A program made the translations under genes and the position numbers. Shown here in pieces: positions 1-9,035 of a stretch of DNA of 64,000 nucleotides (the first letter of the stretch is position 1; every line of letters begins with the position of its first letter). Origin of the DNA: Pseudomonadota bacterium (GTDB lineage: Bacteria; Pseudomonadota; Gammaproteobacteria; Steroidobacterales; Steroidobacteraceae); contig JAJZFQ010000233.1 in assembly GCA_021805275.1 (NCBI GenBank), positions 76,588 through 140,587 of the forward strand, read 5' to 3'. Under the pieces are notes generated by a model, which did not search any database, was not told where the DNA came from, and saw only the letters and a program-made list of their open reading frames with translations.

Positions 1-384
1 CTGCTCGCGGAATTCCGCCACGTGCTGGCGCGCTTTCTCGCCTTCAGCGCCGAGGCGGCGCAGGTCGCCGGGCTCGCACCGCGGCAGCACCAGGCGCTGC
101 TTGCGATCAAGGGGTTCCCGGGCGGCGGGGCGGTGACGGTGGGCGATCTGGCCGCGCGGCTGGTGATCCGTCACCACAGTGCCGTCGAGCTCGTGGACCG
201 GATGGTCGAGAGCGGGCACCTGCGACGCCAGAGCGATGTCCATGACCGGCGGCGCGCTATTCTTGCGCTGACGCCAGCCGGGGAGCGCGTGTTGGCCGAA
301 CTGTCCTCCGTCCATCGCGCCGAATTGCGGCGTATCGCCCCGCTGCTCGGCACGCTGGCGAGCCGACTCGGGCTTTCGTCTTGA
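1..384 (+). CDS. MarR-family transcriptional regulator (5' end outside the window)
   Basis: The reading frame is open from base 1, so the gene starts before the window; the GTG at 22 is only an internal codon. The visible 127 residues hold the MarR winged helix: a DNA-recognition stretch (GDLAARLVIRHHSAVELV), then the wing (QSDVHDRRRAILALTPAG) with the DxRRxxL..T..G pattern typical of the family, then the start of the C-terminal dimer helix. MarR proteins are small dimeric repressors that often respond to phenolic or toxic ligands. No target can be assigned because its upstream neighbour is not visible; the next gene downstream is a tiny membrane protein. Family assignment is firm, the ligand is unknown. 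Confidence 0.85.
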   Translation: MLAEFRHVLARFLAFSAEAAQVAGLAPRQHQALLAIKGFPGGGAVTVGDLAARLVIRHHSAVELVDRMVESGHLRRQSDVHDRRRAILALTPAGERVLAELSSVHRAELRRIAPLLGTLASRLGLSS

Positions 385-578
385 GCGGATACTAGGCGGT
401 TCTACGTCGCGCTCACCGGAGGCCGAGAACTATTTTGCCGCGGTGGCGTCCGTGCAAGGGCGGGCCCTCGCAGCACGGGGGCAGGGGGTGAGCCTTCGCG
501 CGTGCGCCGGCCCCGGCGAGGCGATCTGTGGCGCAGTTCCTCGCGGTCGGGGTCAGCCGCGGGTATGCAGAGCAGATT

Positions 579-740
579 ATGCGCAAGATTTTCGCATTCA
601 TCGGCACGACGGTCCTCGGCTCGATCGGCTGGTCGGTCGGGGCGTACATCGGCATCGGCACGGCCATCGTTCTCAGTGGCATCGGCAGCGGCTTTGGCTT
701 GTACTGGGGCTACAAGCTCTTCGATCAATGGCTTGGCTGA
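579..740 (+). CDS. Small hydrophobic glycine-rich membrane protein
   Basis: A 53-residue protein (MRKIFAFIG...FDQWLG) that is almost entirely one or two membrane segments rich in Gly (GIGTAIVLSGIGSGFGLYWG), ending in a short polar tail. The frame is open back to 528, but the ATG at 579 followed by Arg-Lys gives the usual positive-inside start for a small inner-membrane protein, so I prefer it. Small glycine-zipper proteins of this shape are common hypothetical proteins in proteobacteria; the function is unknown. The flanking stretches (385-578 and 741-914) hold no other convincing gene. Confidence 0.6.
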   Translation: MRKIFAFIGTTVLGSIGWSVGAYIGIGTAIVLSGIGSGFGLYWGYKLFDQWLG

Positions 741-914
741 AGCCCTGGTCGCTGAGCCGCCGCCGTCCATAACTCGCACTCGGGGATCCCGGATACTGGC
801 AGAGCGCAGTGCAGTCTGAGCGGACCCGCACCGGCGGCAAACTGCACGTTCGGGCGATTGATCCGCCGGCTGCCCCCCCTCTAATACGGGAAGCGCGAGT
901 CGCGAGAACCGTCG

Positions 915-1520
915 ATGCATGCAGAGGACATAAAACTGGTTGGTCGCCTGATGTCGCGCGATCAAGCGGCGTTTCAGGAATTCTTTCACGATTATTTTCC
1001 GCGGCTGTTCCGCTTCACCGTGCGTCGCGTCGGCGATGACCCGGAGGCGGCGCGGGACATCGTGCAGGCGGCGCTGACGCGCGGGGTGCGCCGTCTGGAG
1101 ACGTATCGCGGTGAGGCGAGCCTGTTCACGTGGCTGTGCCAGATCACGCGCCGCGAGCTCTCCGACCACCTCGCCCGTCTCAAGCGCGAGCAGACCTACC
1201 TGCACCGCCTGGTCGAGCTGGAAGACGATCCGAACAACCGGGCCATTCTGGAGTCAATTCCCGCCGATGCGGCCTGCGAACCGGAGGCGGTGGCCCAGCG
1301 CGAGGACCTCGCTGCGCGGGTGCACGCGGCGCTTGATTACCTGCCCAGCCGCTATGCCAAGGTGCTGGAGCTGAAATATCTGGAGGAGTTGTCTGTGGAG
1401 GCGATCGCGGCGCGGCTCGGCGTCAGCGTCATCTCCGTTCAATCCCTGCTCGCCCGTGCTCGGCAGGCGTTTCGGGAGGTTGGGAGTGCATTGTTACCGA
1501 GTCCTGGGGGAGCGACATGA
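915..1520 (+). CDS. ECF-type RNA polymerase sigma factor
   Basis: A 201-residue sigma-70 family protein of the extracytoplasmic-function size. Region 2 lies at about residues 20-95 (FFHDYFPRLFRFTVRRVGDD...ARDIVQAAL, then TYRGEASLFTWLCQITRR), and region 4 at about 135-190 (LDYLPSRYAKVLELKYLEE, then the helix-turn-helix VEAIAARLGVSVISVQSLL). Sigma factors of this class direct RNA polymerase to a small regulon and are held by a membrane anti-sigma factor. The next gene, a FecR-like protein, overlaps it by 4 bp (ATGA), and a TonB receptor follows, so the three probably form a surface-signalling unit. Family is clear; the signal is unknown. Confidence 0.92.
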   Translation: MHAEDIKLVGRLMSRDQAAFQEFFHDYFPRLFRFTVRRVGDDPEAARDIVQAALTRGVRRLETYRGEASLFTWLCQITRRELSDHLARLKREQTYLHRLVELEDDPNNRAILESIPADAACEPEAVAQREDLAARVHAALDYLPSRYAKVLELKYLEELSVEAIAARLGVSVISVQSLLARARQAFREVGSALLPSPGGAT

Positions 1521-2527
1521 ATGATGAGCGAGATCCGCGAACGGGCGGACCGGACGAGATCGGCCGGCTGATCGCTGCCGCCGGACCGCGACCTGAGCCG
1601 GCAGCCCAGATCGAGGCGAGCGTGCGCAGCGCCGTCGAGCGCGCCTGGCAGGAATCCGTCACGCAACGCAATGCGCGGCGGCGCGTACGCTGGCTGGCGC
1701 TCGCCGCATCGCTGGTCGCGGTCACCGGTGGCGCCTTGTGGATTGCACTGCGCCAGCAGGCGCGGGCGGTTGCGCCGGATGCGACGCTGCTTGCGGTGCG
1801 GGGCAACGTGACGGTGACCGTCGCGCATGATCGGGAGCTGATCGCGGCCGGCAGTCGTCTGCCGCTTGGCACCACGGTGCGCACGGCGCACGACGGATTC
1901 GTGCTGATGACCGTCGCCGATGAATCGATGCGCGTCGGCCCGGGCAGCAGTCTGCGGATCGGATCGGGTGGCCACGTGCGGTTGACTGGCGGTCGCATCT
2001 ACGTTGAAACGAACGACTCGCGCGAGCGCGCGCCGCCACTCATCGTCGAAACGCCCTTCGGGCGAGTCTCGCACCTCGGGACCCAGTTCCAGGTTGTGGT
2101 TGATCGGCAGGGTATGGCGGTGAGCGTGCGCAGTGGTCACGTGCGAGTGAGGGAGGCTTCGGGCCAGGCGCAGCGGCTCAGCACCGGCCAGGGTGTGGAC
2201 GTGCAGCGCGGGGGAGGGGTGCAGCGCCTGTCGGTCAGCCCCTACGGCCCGGATTGGGCCTGGGCGAACGCGCTGGTTCCGGACCTGCCGATCGACGGCC
2301 GTCCGCTTTCGGATTTCCTCAGCTGGTATGCGCGGGAGATGGGAGTGAAGCTCGTGCTGCTCGGACCCGGGACCGCCACAGCCGTCAAGCACACCGTGCT
2401 GTCCGGCAGCGTCGAGGGCATGACGCCCGATCAGGCGCTCGATGCGGTCATGGCAAGCACCCGTTTTGAATATGATAAGAAGATCCCGGGCGAGCTGCGC
2501 ATCCGCATGCGTGTTCGAGCGGACTGA
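1517..2527 (+). CDS. FecR-like membrane anti-sigma factor
   Basis: A 336-residue protein with a short cytoplasmic N-terminus (about 1-55), one membrane segment at about residues 57-78 (WLALAASLVAVTGGALWIAL), and a periplasmic FecR domain (about 90-220; note VETPFGRVSHLGTQFQV). The C-terminal part (about 255-335) resembles the secretin/TonB short domain found in many FecR proteins. FecR proteins bind the sigma factor on the cytoplasmic side and receive a signal from an outer-membrane receptor. It overlaps the sigma gene by 4 bp and is followed 27 bp later by a TonB receptor, which fits that role. The cognate stimulus cannot be read from sequence. Confidence 0.9.
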   Translation: MNDERDPRTGGPDEIGRLIAAAGPRPEPAAQIEASVRSAVERAWQESVTQRNARRRVRWLALAASLVAVTGGALWIALRQQARAVAPDATLLAVRGNVTVTVAHDRELIAAGSRLPLGTTVRTAHDGFVLMTVADESMRVGPGSSLRIGSGGHVRLTGGRIYVETNDSRERAPPLIVETPFGRVSHLGTQFQVVVDRQGMAVSVRSGHVRVREASGQAQRLSTGQGVDVQRGGGVQRLSVSPYGPDWAWANALVPDLPIDGRPLSDFLSWYAREMGVKLVLLGPGTATAVKHTVLSGSVEGMTPDQALDAVMASTRFEYDKKIPGELRIRMRVRAD

Positions 2528-2554
2528 GGAGTGGACGCGAGACGGCGGTTCTAA

Positions 2555-4861
2555 TTGCGATGCGCTAGATATCTCTGGGCCGCGGTCCTGCTGGCGGCAG
2601 GGCCCTGGGCCGTGGCCGCCGGCGCCCATGCCGAGCATCCCCTGGTTTCCAGAGTCCTCGAGCGCATCGAGAAGACCGGAATACGTCTCATCTACAGCTC
2701 GCAGGTTGTCCCGCCGGACCTGCGCGCGCGACATCCGGTCCAGGAGCGCGGCACAGCGCTGCAGCAGCTGCATTCGCTGCTCGGGCCCCTGGGGCTCGCC
2801 GCGCATCGTGTGGCCGGCGGCGCCTATGTCATCGTGTTCGCGCGTCGACCCGCGGCAGCTGTGGCGCACCGGCCGGAGCCCGCGCGGCCGACGGCGCAGT
2901 TGAACGAGGTGGTCGTACAGACCAGCCGGTACCGCACCGGCATCTCATCCAATCGGACCGAGAACCGGGCCGCCCTCGAGAATTCTCCCGAGACCCACAA
3001 CGATGCGGTGCGTACGCTGCAGGTCATTCCGGGGACGACCGCCGCCGGCTACACCGCGCGCACGCATGTGCGCGGCAGCCGGGACGATGAGGTCCTGTAC
3101 CGATACGATGGGGTGACGCTGCACGAGCCGTATCACCTGAAGGAACTGCAGAGCCTGTTCAGCCCGGTCGATCCGATGGCGGTCGACTCGGTCACTGCGT
3201 GGACGGGCATCGCGCCGATCAAGTACGGCAACGCAGTCGGTGGCGTCGTGAACATGCGGCCGCGGCAGATCACGCACCGGACGGTCGATCTGCAGCTGTC
3301 CGAACAGGGTGCTAGCGCAATGGCCGGGACGCCCTACGATCACGGCCGCGGCACCGTGTTCGCCGACCTGCGTCTGCAGAACCAGTTCTCGCCGGTCGGC
3401 TGGGTCGAGTCGGGCATTGGCGCTCCGACGCTGAATGACCTGATCGTGCACGCGAGCTGGCTGGCGGATGCGCGCACGCGCCTCGCTGCCGGTGTTCTCG
3501 CCATCGACGATCACCGCAGTTACTTCGGCTCTCAGGACACCGAGAACAAAGGGATCTCCGGCGGTGAGTACTACGGTTGGCTGCGGCTGGATCATCGTTT
3601 CCTCGGCGGCATGACCAGTGCCACCGTGCTCTCCGTGGAGCAGTCCCACGAGAACGTCAACGGCGCCGTGGAGATGCCGAACATCGTGACCGGATCGCTC
3701 TTCGAGCACAGCTGGCACTCGATCGACACGCTGCGCGAGGAGTTGCGCGATGCACCGACGGCCCGTTGGTACTGGCATCTCGGTGCCCAGGTCAGCTGGG
3801 TGGAGCTGGTCGACATGTCGTTCGGCTCGGCTGTATTTGTCCCGCCGTTCTACCCGGGGCTGCAGCCGGTGAACACCGTATCGGCAAACGAGGCTCTCGC
3901 GGCGCACGCCATCACCTATGCTCTCTACGGGTCTGCGCGGTGGCAGGCGAACTCCCGCACGACGATCGACCTGGGAGTGCGGCGCAATGCGCGGCGTTAC
4001 ATCGGCAAGACCGGAGACGCCCAATGGAACGTGCGGGCGAACCTGCGCTACCTGCTGGCGCGGCGCACTACGCTGCGGCTCGGCTGGGGCCAGGAATCCC
4101 AGGCGAACGTGCTCGATCCGCACCTCGAGAAAGGTCGATTCGATCCCCAGGACGTGCGGCGCGTGACCCAGACGGATCTGGGGATCGATCACCGCTTCCT
4201 GAACCGAAGTGCCGCCCGCGCGGAACTGTATTACAAGGACGAAGGCAGCTCCTCGAGCTACTCGGCCTACGCGTTCTCGCCCTTTCCGTTGCTACCGGAG
4301 TTGGCGGTCGATCGGTTTCACGTGTTCGCGCAGCGCTCGCGGATGTACGGCGCCGAATTCAGCTTCGCGACCGATCCGTCCCGAGCACTGAGCGGCACCA
4401 TTTCCTACGCATGGTCGCACGCCCAGGATCAGGTTGCCGGCTTATGGATTCCGCGCGCATGGAACGAACCCAACGCGATCAAGATCAACGCGCTGTGGCG
4501 CCTCGCCCCGTTTGCCACCGCCGCCTCACTCACGTGGCACAGCGGCTGGCCCTACACCCCGGTGGTGGCGTCGAGCTCGACCTGGACGAACCCGGCTGCA
4601 GCCAGGATCGCCTTCGGTCCCTACGACAGCGCGCGACTGCAAGCGTTCCTGACGCTCGACTTGCGGGTCAGCTGGCAGCATCGTCTCGCCGGTGGAACAT
4701 TCCAGGCCTTCGTCGATCTGTATGACGCCACCAATTCCTCGAGTGCCTGCTGCTTCAGCTACTCGGTGAGTCAGTCCGAATCGGGCCTCTACACACTGAC
4801 GGGGGCACGCTCGCCGTGGCTGGAACTCACGCCCATCTTCGGCGTGCGCTGGCACTATTGA
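2555..4861 (+). CDS. TonB-dependent outer-membrane receptor with N-terminal STN domain
   Basis: A 768-residue receptor. The only usable start is TTG at 2555, because the ATG at 2560 runs straight into a stop and the GTG at 2531 is also closed. The TTG start gives a good signal peptide (LWAAVLLAAGPWAVAAGAHA). Residues about 27-95 form a secretin/TonB short N-terminal domain (RLIYSSQVVP...LLGPLGLAAHRVAGGAYVIV). The plug follows at about 125-235 (VRTLQVIPGTTAAGYTARTH, GGVVNMRP), and the rest is beta-barrel ending in an aromatic residue (GVRWHY). An STN domain on a receptor downstream of sigma/FecR is the hallmark of a transducer that signals through the anti-sigma factor. The substrate is unknown; no siderophore or sugar gene lies beside it. 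Confidence 0.9.
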   Translation: MRCARYLWAAVLLAAGPWAVAAGAHAEHPLVSRVLERIEKTGIRLIYSSQVVPPDLRARHPVQERGTALQQLHSLLGPLGLAAHRVAGGAYVIVFARRPAAAVAHRPEPARPTAQLNEVVVQTSRYRTGISSNRTENRAALENSPETHNDAVRTLQVIPGTTAAGYTARTHVRGSRDDEVLYRYDGVTLHEPYHLKELQSLFSPVDPMAVDSVTAWTGIAPIKYGNAVGGVVNMRPRQITHRTVDLQLSEQGASAMAGTPYDHGRGTVFADLRLQNQFSPVGWVESGIGAPTLNDLIVHASWLADARTRLAAGVLAIDDHRSYFGSQDTENKGISGGEYYGWLRLDHRFLGGMTSATVLSVEQSHENVNGAVEMPNIVTGSLFEHSWHSIDTLREELRDAPTARWYWHLGAQVSWVELVDMSFGSAVFVPPFYPGLQPVNTVSANEALAAHAITYALYGSARWQANSRTTIDLGVRRNARRYIGKTGDAQWNVRANLRYLLARRTTLRLGWGQESQANVLDPHLEKGRFDPQDVRRVTQTDLGIDHRFLNRSAARAELYYKDEGSSSSYSAYAFSPFPLLPELAVDRFHVFAQRSRMYGAEFSFATDPSRALSGTISYAWSHAQDQVAGLWIPRAWNEPNAIKINALWRLAPFATAASLTWHSGWPYTPVVASSSTWTNPAAARIAFGPYDSARLQAFLTLDLRVSWQHRLAGGTFQAFVDLYDATNSSSACCFSYSVSQSESGLYTLTGARSPWLELTPIFGVRWHY

Positions 4862-5143
4862 GGCGCTCGTCCTGAGGGCGGCGCTCGGCGGGGTCGGCCC
4901 GCCAGAACAGTCGAACCCGCGGGTGCACATGTCGCCATTCGGCGAATTCCTGCCTCTTTACTGATGCGTTCCGCGGCGTCCTGAGGCGGCCGCCGCACCG
5001 CAGCGCGACACTTCTGTTACCAGGCGGCGACAAAACAGCCGGCACCGATTGATCTTCACCGCAACACCCGTCTCACCATCAGAACGACCGATCTAGGCCG
5101 TTCTTGACCCGTTCGGACGTCGGACTCGACAGATAGGTGAAGC
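4862..5143. other. Intergenic stretch before the polysaccharide locus
   Basis: About 280 bp without a convincing gene. It separates the receptor unit from the glycosyltransferase operon and presumably holds that operon's promoter. A ribosome-binding motif (AGGTGA, 5135-5140) sits just before the GTG start at 5144. I see no hairpin followed by a T-run. Confidence 0.4.
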
Positions 5144-6454
5144 GTGGATCAATACGTGGCAGCCTGGGACCATCAGGAGCGTGCCTTCGATGCGCAGCGA
5201 ATCGTCGGCGCCCGGCGCGGCGGCGCGGCGGCGACGAAGGTCTGCATTTATTCGCACGACACATTCGGCTTGGGGCACCTGCGGCGCAATCTCGCGATCG
5301 CCGATCAGCTGTTGCGCAGCGAGAATCCGTTCGAGGTATGGCTGCTCACCGGTTCACCGGTGATCCGCCAATGGAACCTGCCTGCCGGCCTGCATGTGCA
5401 ACCACTGCCGCCGGTGATTAAGACCGGAGCAGAGCGTTACGCCGCACGCGCACCGGGTCAGCTGTTCGGGCTGACCAAAGGATACCGCGAGGCGCTCATC
5501 ATGAAGCTTGTCGAGGAACAGCGTCCCGAGGTGTTCCTGGTCGATCACGCTCCGGCAGGCATGAACGGCGAGCTGCTCTCCACGCTGGCGCTCATTCGCA
5601 ACGAGATTCCCGAGACGCGTACCGTACTTGGGCTGCGCGACATTCTCGACAGCCCGGAGAGCGTGCGCCGGACATGGCAGGAACAGGACGTGCACGCGTT
5701 GATCGAGCACGCGTACGACGACGTGTTCGTCTATGGAAGTGAACAGTTGTTCGACGTCGTGTCGGCTTATGGGCTCTCGGCGAAGCTGGCCCAGCGCGTG
5801 AAATACTGTGGCTACGTAGTCGGGCGCTCACGCTTGGAGCAGCTGCAGCTCGCCACCGGTGGCAACGTGTGCTGGGATCGGCGACGCAGCGGCGCGCGGC
5901 CGGTGGTGCTGGTGACGGCTGGCGGCGGCGGCGACGGATACTTCCTGATGCGTGCGTATCTTCAGGGGCTTTGCAATGGCGCCCCGAACAACTTCTATTC
6001 GGTCATCGTCACCGGGCCTCTCATGCCGCGGGGCGAGAGCGAGGCGCTGCATGCCGTGGCTGCCGGACGGGACGACGTTCAGTTCGTCTCTTACACGACG
6101 GAGTTGATGCCGAGCATCAAAGCCGCCGAGGTGGTCGTTGCGATGGCTGGTTACAACACGAGCGTCGAGCTGCTGGCGGCCCAGAAGAAGGCGATTCTGG
6201 TGCCGCGCAGCGTGCCGCGACAGGAGCAGCGCCTGCGGGCAACGTTGCTCGCCAAGCTTGGACTGTTCGATTCGGTGGATTCGGATGACATGCTGGCTGC
6301 GACGCTCGAGCGGCGAGTTCCGCTCGCACTCGCGGCGCCGCTGCCCCGGGAGCAGTCGTGGGCTGCGGTCGATTTGCGCGGTGCCGAGCGCGTGGCCGCA
6401 GAGTTCGCGCGCCGTGCGGCGCGACCCGAGCAGCGGATTCAGGGGGTCGCATGA
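5144..6454 (+). CDS. GT28/MurG-like glycosyltransferase
   Basis: A 436-residue cytosolic protein. The N-terminal half begins after a variable leader with VCIYSHDTFGLGHLRRN, the GHLRR pattern of a group of predicted glycosyltransferases related to MurG. The C-terminal half carries the donor-nucleotide fold of family 28 (VTAGGGGDG at about 258-266; AGYNTSVELLAAQKKAILVP and PRQEQRLRA near 330-360). It probably transfers a nucleotide-activated sugar to a lipid-linked or polymer acceptor at the inner face of the membrane. The start is GTG at 5144. It overlaps the next gene by 4 bp (ATGA) and begins a run of seven genes. Donor and acceptor are unknown. Confidence 0.8.
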   Translation: MDQYVAAWDHQERAFDAQRIVGARRGGAAATKVCIYSHDTFGLGHLRRNLAIADQLLRSENPFEVWLLTGSPVIRQWNLPAGLHVQPLPPVIKTGAERYAARAPGQLFGLTKGYREALIMKLVEEQRPEVFLVDHAPAGMNGELLSTLALIRNEIPETRTVLGLRDILDSPESVRRTWQEQDVHALIEHAYDDVFVYGSEQLFDVVSAYGLSAKLAQRVKYCGYVVGRSRLEQLQLATGGNVCWDRRRSGARPVVLVTAGGGGDGYFLMRAYLQGLCNGAPNNFYSVIVTGPLMPRGESEALHAVAAGRDDVQFVSYTTELMPSIKAAEVVVAMAGYNTSVELLAAQKKAILVPRSVPRQEQRLRATLLAKLGLFDSVDSDDMLAATLERRVPLALAAPLPREQSWAAVDLRGAERVAAEFARRAARPEQRIQGVA

Positions 6455-7785
6455 GAGCTCGCAATCAGGGACCGGTCGCCTATGTCCTCAAGCGCTATCC
6501 GCGCCTGACCGAAACCTTCATCCTGAATGAAATTCGTGCCATGGAACGGCTTGGCGAGCGGTTGCACATCTTCTCTCTGCTTCCGCCGGAGCCGCCGCCG
6601 CACCATCCGATGGTCGCCGAGGTGCGGGCAGCCGTCCATGTGCCACCCTCGGGCTGGGCGGCGACGCTGCGTGTGTTCGGCGGGGCACACCTGGGAATGC
6701 TCGGTGTGGCGCCGCTGCGCTACTTCGGCGCGTTCATGCTCGCGCTGCGGCGCACGGTGACCTCGCGGCACCCGACATCGTTGTGGCGGCAGTTCGCGCG
6801 CGCAGCGGTCCTTGCGCAGATGTGCCGCCGCCAGGGTGTACGGCACATCCACGCCCATTTCGCCAATGCGCCAACCTCGGTGGCCCATTTCGCGCACCGC
6901 ATGAGCGGGATTCCCTTCAGCTTTACCGCGCATGCCAAGGACATCTACCTGTCCCGGCCGGCCATCCTGCGCCGCCACCTGCGCGCTGCGGAGTTCGTCG
7001 CAACCTGTACCGCATACAACGCGGAGTATCTGCGCCGCATCGCACCACAGATTGATCGGCAGCGGATCCATCTGGTCTATCACGGGGTCGATCTGCAGAA
7101 CTTCGCCGGCGCCGAGGAGCCTGCGTCGCGGCGGCCGCGGCGCCAGCGCATCCTCGCCGTCGGCCGGCTGGTGCCGAAGAAGGGCCACGAAGATCTGATC
7201 GCAGCCTGCGCGGCGCTGCGCGACCAGGGGGTGAATTTCGAATGTGAGATCGTCGGCTCCGGTCCGCTGCTCGATTCGCTCAGGGCGCAGATAGGGCGTC
7301 ACGATCTGACCGAGCGGGTCACCCTGAGCGGCCCGATGACGCATCGGGAGCTGATCGTGCGATACCGGGAAGCGGACTTGTTCGTGCTCGCGCCCAGGAT
7401 TGCCGAGGACGGCGACCGTGACGGGATTCCAAATGTCATCGCCGAGGCGATGGCGGTCGGGGTGCCTGTGGTTGCCACTGAAGTGTCCGGAATACCGGAG
7501 CTGGTGCGCCACGGGTACACCGGACTGCTTGCCCCGTCGCGCGATCCTCAGGCCCTGGCCTTGCAAATGAAGCGCCTGCTGGACGATCACCAGCTCGGCA
7601 GGGAGCTGGCAGGTGCGGCCCGAGAGGTGCTGCGGCGGGAGTTCGACCTGTGGGAGACGACACGTGAGCTGCACGCGCTGATGGGTCACCCGTCGTGCTG
7701 TGCGCACAGCGCGACGGGTGGCACGGAAGAGCAGACCGCGCAGTTCGAGGCGGCTGCGGTCGGGGCCGGGGAGGGAACACGGTGA
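6451..7785 (+). CDS. Family 4 glycosyltransferase (first of two)
   Basis: 444 residues from ATG 6451, which overlaps the previous stop codon (ATGA). The N-terminal domain opens with VAYVLKRYPRLTETFILNEI, characteristic of exopolysaccharide GT4 enzymes, and includes HIHAHFANAPTSVAHFAHR. The C-terminal GT-B domain has RILAVGRLVPKKGHEDLI and the donor-site segment with the E-x7-E motif (IPNVIAEAMAVGVPVVAT, then GIPELVRHGYTGLL). It should build part of a repeat unit at the cytoplasmic membrane face. The frame is also open upstream to 6358, but that extension lies wholly inside the previous gene. The sugar specificity is unknown. Confidence 0.88.
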   Translation: MRARNQGPVAYVLKRYPRLTETFILNEIRAMERLGERLHIFSLLPPEPPPHHPMVAEVRAAVHVPPSGWAATLRVFGGAHLGMLGVAPLRYFGAFMLALRRTVTSRHPTSLWRQFARAAVLAQMCRRQGVRHIHAHFANAPTSVAHFAHRMSGIPFSFTAHAKDIYLSRPAILRRHLRAAEFVATCTAYNAEYLRRIAPQIDRQRIHLVYHGVDLQNFAGAEEPASRRPRRQRILAVGRLVPKKGHEDLIAACAALRDQGVNFECEIVGSGPLLDSLRAQIGRHDLTERVTLSGPMTHRELIVRYREADLFVLAPRIAEDGDRDGIPNVIAEAMAVGVPVVATEVSGIPELVRHGYTGLLAPSRDPQALALQMKRLLDDHQLGRELAGAAREVLRREFDLWETTRELHALMGHPSCCAHSATGGTEEQTAQFEAAAVGAGEGTR

Positions 7786-9035
7786 AGATTCTCTACTTGA
7801 ATTTCGATCACGGTATTCCGGTACTCGGGGACAAGGGGGCATCGGTGCACGTGCGCGAGTTCGTGCGCGCGGCTACGGAACTGGGGCACGAGGTCATTGT
7901 TGCCTGCGCACGTCTGGGCAGCGGCAATGCTGCGCCGCCGGCGACGATCATCGAGCTGGCAGCGCATCTGCCCCCAGGCGCGGTGCGCCCTCTAGCCGAG
8001 GAGCTCGGCATCGACAGCCGGGGGATCGACGAGACCGTGGTTGCGAGCGAACTCGGCAAGCTCGCCTATGACCGGGCGGTCGGGCGCACAGTACGCACCG
8101 AACTTGAGGCACGCGCATTCAGGCCCGACTTCATCTACGAACGCCACGCGTTGTTCTCCAGTGCGGGAGCACAGATTGCTGCTCAGATCGGTTGCCCGAG
8201 AATCCTGGAGGTCAACGCGCCTCTGACCGAGGAACAGAAGCGCTTCCGTGGTCTGCGCCTTGAATCCATCGCGAGGCGTATGGAGGCAGAATCGTTCGGA
8301 ACTGCCGCGGCGGTTGTGACTGTTTCGGACGCGGTCAAGCAATACGTTCAGGCGCTTGCGCCCGCCCGAGCGCACAACGTTTTCGTACAGGCGAATGGCG
8401 TCGATCTCGGGCGCTTTTCAACCGGCGAGGGCCAACGTGAGGAGATTCGTGCGCGGATCGGCGTCGGCAATGCCACCGGCGTGCTCGGCTTTGTCGGGAG
8501 CTTCAAGTCCTGGCACGGAACCGACCTGCTGTTCGATGTGTTCTGCGAACTTGCAGCAACCTGCGACGTACACCTTCTGGCCGTGGGCGACGGTCCGAAA
8601 TGGGGACCGTTCCACGACCGAGTTGCGCAGGCAAGCTGCCGCAACAGAGTGACTCTCCCCGGGCGCGTACCGCACGCGGAGATTCCCGGGTGGACCGCGG
8701 CGTGCGACGTCGTGGTGGCGCCATACCAGGCTGCGCAGGACTTCTACTTCTCGCCGCTGAAGGTGATCGAGGCATTGGCCTGCGGGCGACCGGTAGTTGC
8801 ACCGCGCATCGGCCAGTTGATGGAGCTGATTACGCACGGCAGGACCGGACTGCTGTATCGACCGGACGATGCGCAGGACTGCCGCCGGGCGCTCATGAGG
8901 CTCCTCGATTCGCCGAATCTGCGGCTCGAAATGGGACGGGAGGCGCGCCAGAGCGTCGCCGGGCGCGGTTGGGACCGAATCGTACAGCGTGTCGTCGAGC
9001 TGGCGCGCTCGGCGCGGATCGGAGCGGCGGCATGA
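7782..9035 (+). CDS. Family 4 glycosyltransferase (second of two)
   Basis: 417 residues from GTG 7782, overlapping the previous stop (GTGA) as at the neighbouring junctions; this gives a clean GT-B start (MKILYLNFDHGIPVLGDKGA). The C-terminal domain shows LGFVGSFKSWHGTDLLFDVF, VHLLAVGDGPKWGPF and the donor-site segment SPLKVIEALACGRPVVAPRI. The N-terminal domain has DKGASVHVREFVRAATELGH, as in sugar transferases that use UDP- or GDP-sugars. Together with the two preceding genes it would give at least three sugar-transfer steps for the polymer. It overlaps the ABC exporter gene by 4 bp (ATGA). Confidence 0.88.
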   Translation: MKILYLNFDHGIPVLGDKGASVHVREFVRAATELGHEVIVACARLGSGNAAPPATIIELAAHLPPGAVRPLAEELGIDSRGIDETVVASELGKLAYDRAVGRTVRTELEARAFRPDFIYERHALFSSAGAQIAAQIGCPRILEVNAPLTEEQKRFRGLRLESIARRMEAESFGTAAAVVTVSDAVKQYVQALAPARAHNVFVQANGVDLGRFSTGEGQREEIRARIGVGNATGVLGFVGSFKSWHGTDLLFDVFCELAATCDVHLLAVGDGPKWGPFHDRVAQASCRNRVTLPGRVPHAEIPGWTAACDVVVAPYQAAQDFYFSPLKVIEALACGRPVVAPRIGQLMELITHGRTGLLYRPDDAQDCRRALMRLLDSPNLRLEMGREARQSVAGRGWDRIVQRVVELARSARIGAAA

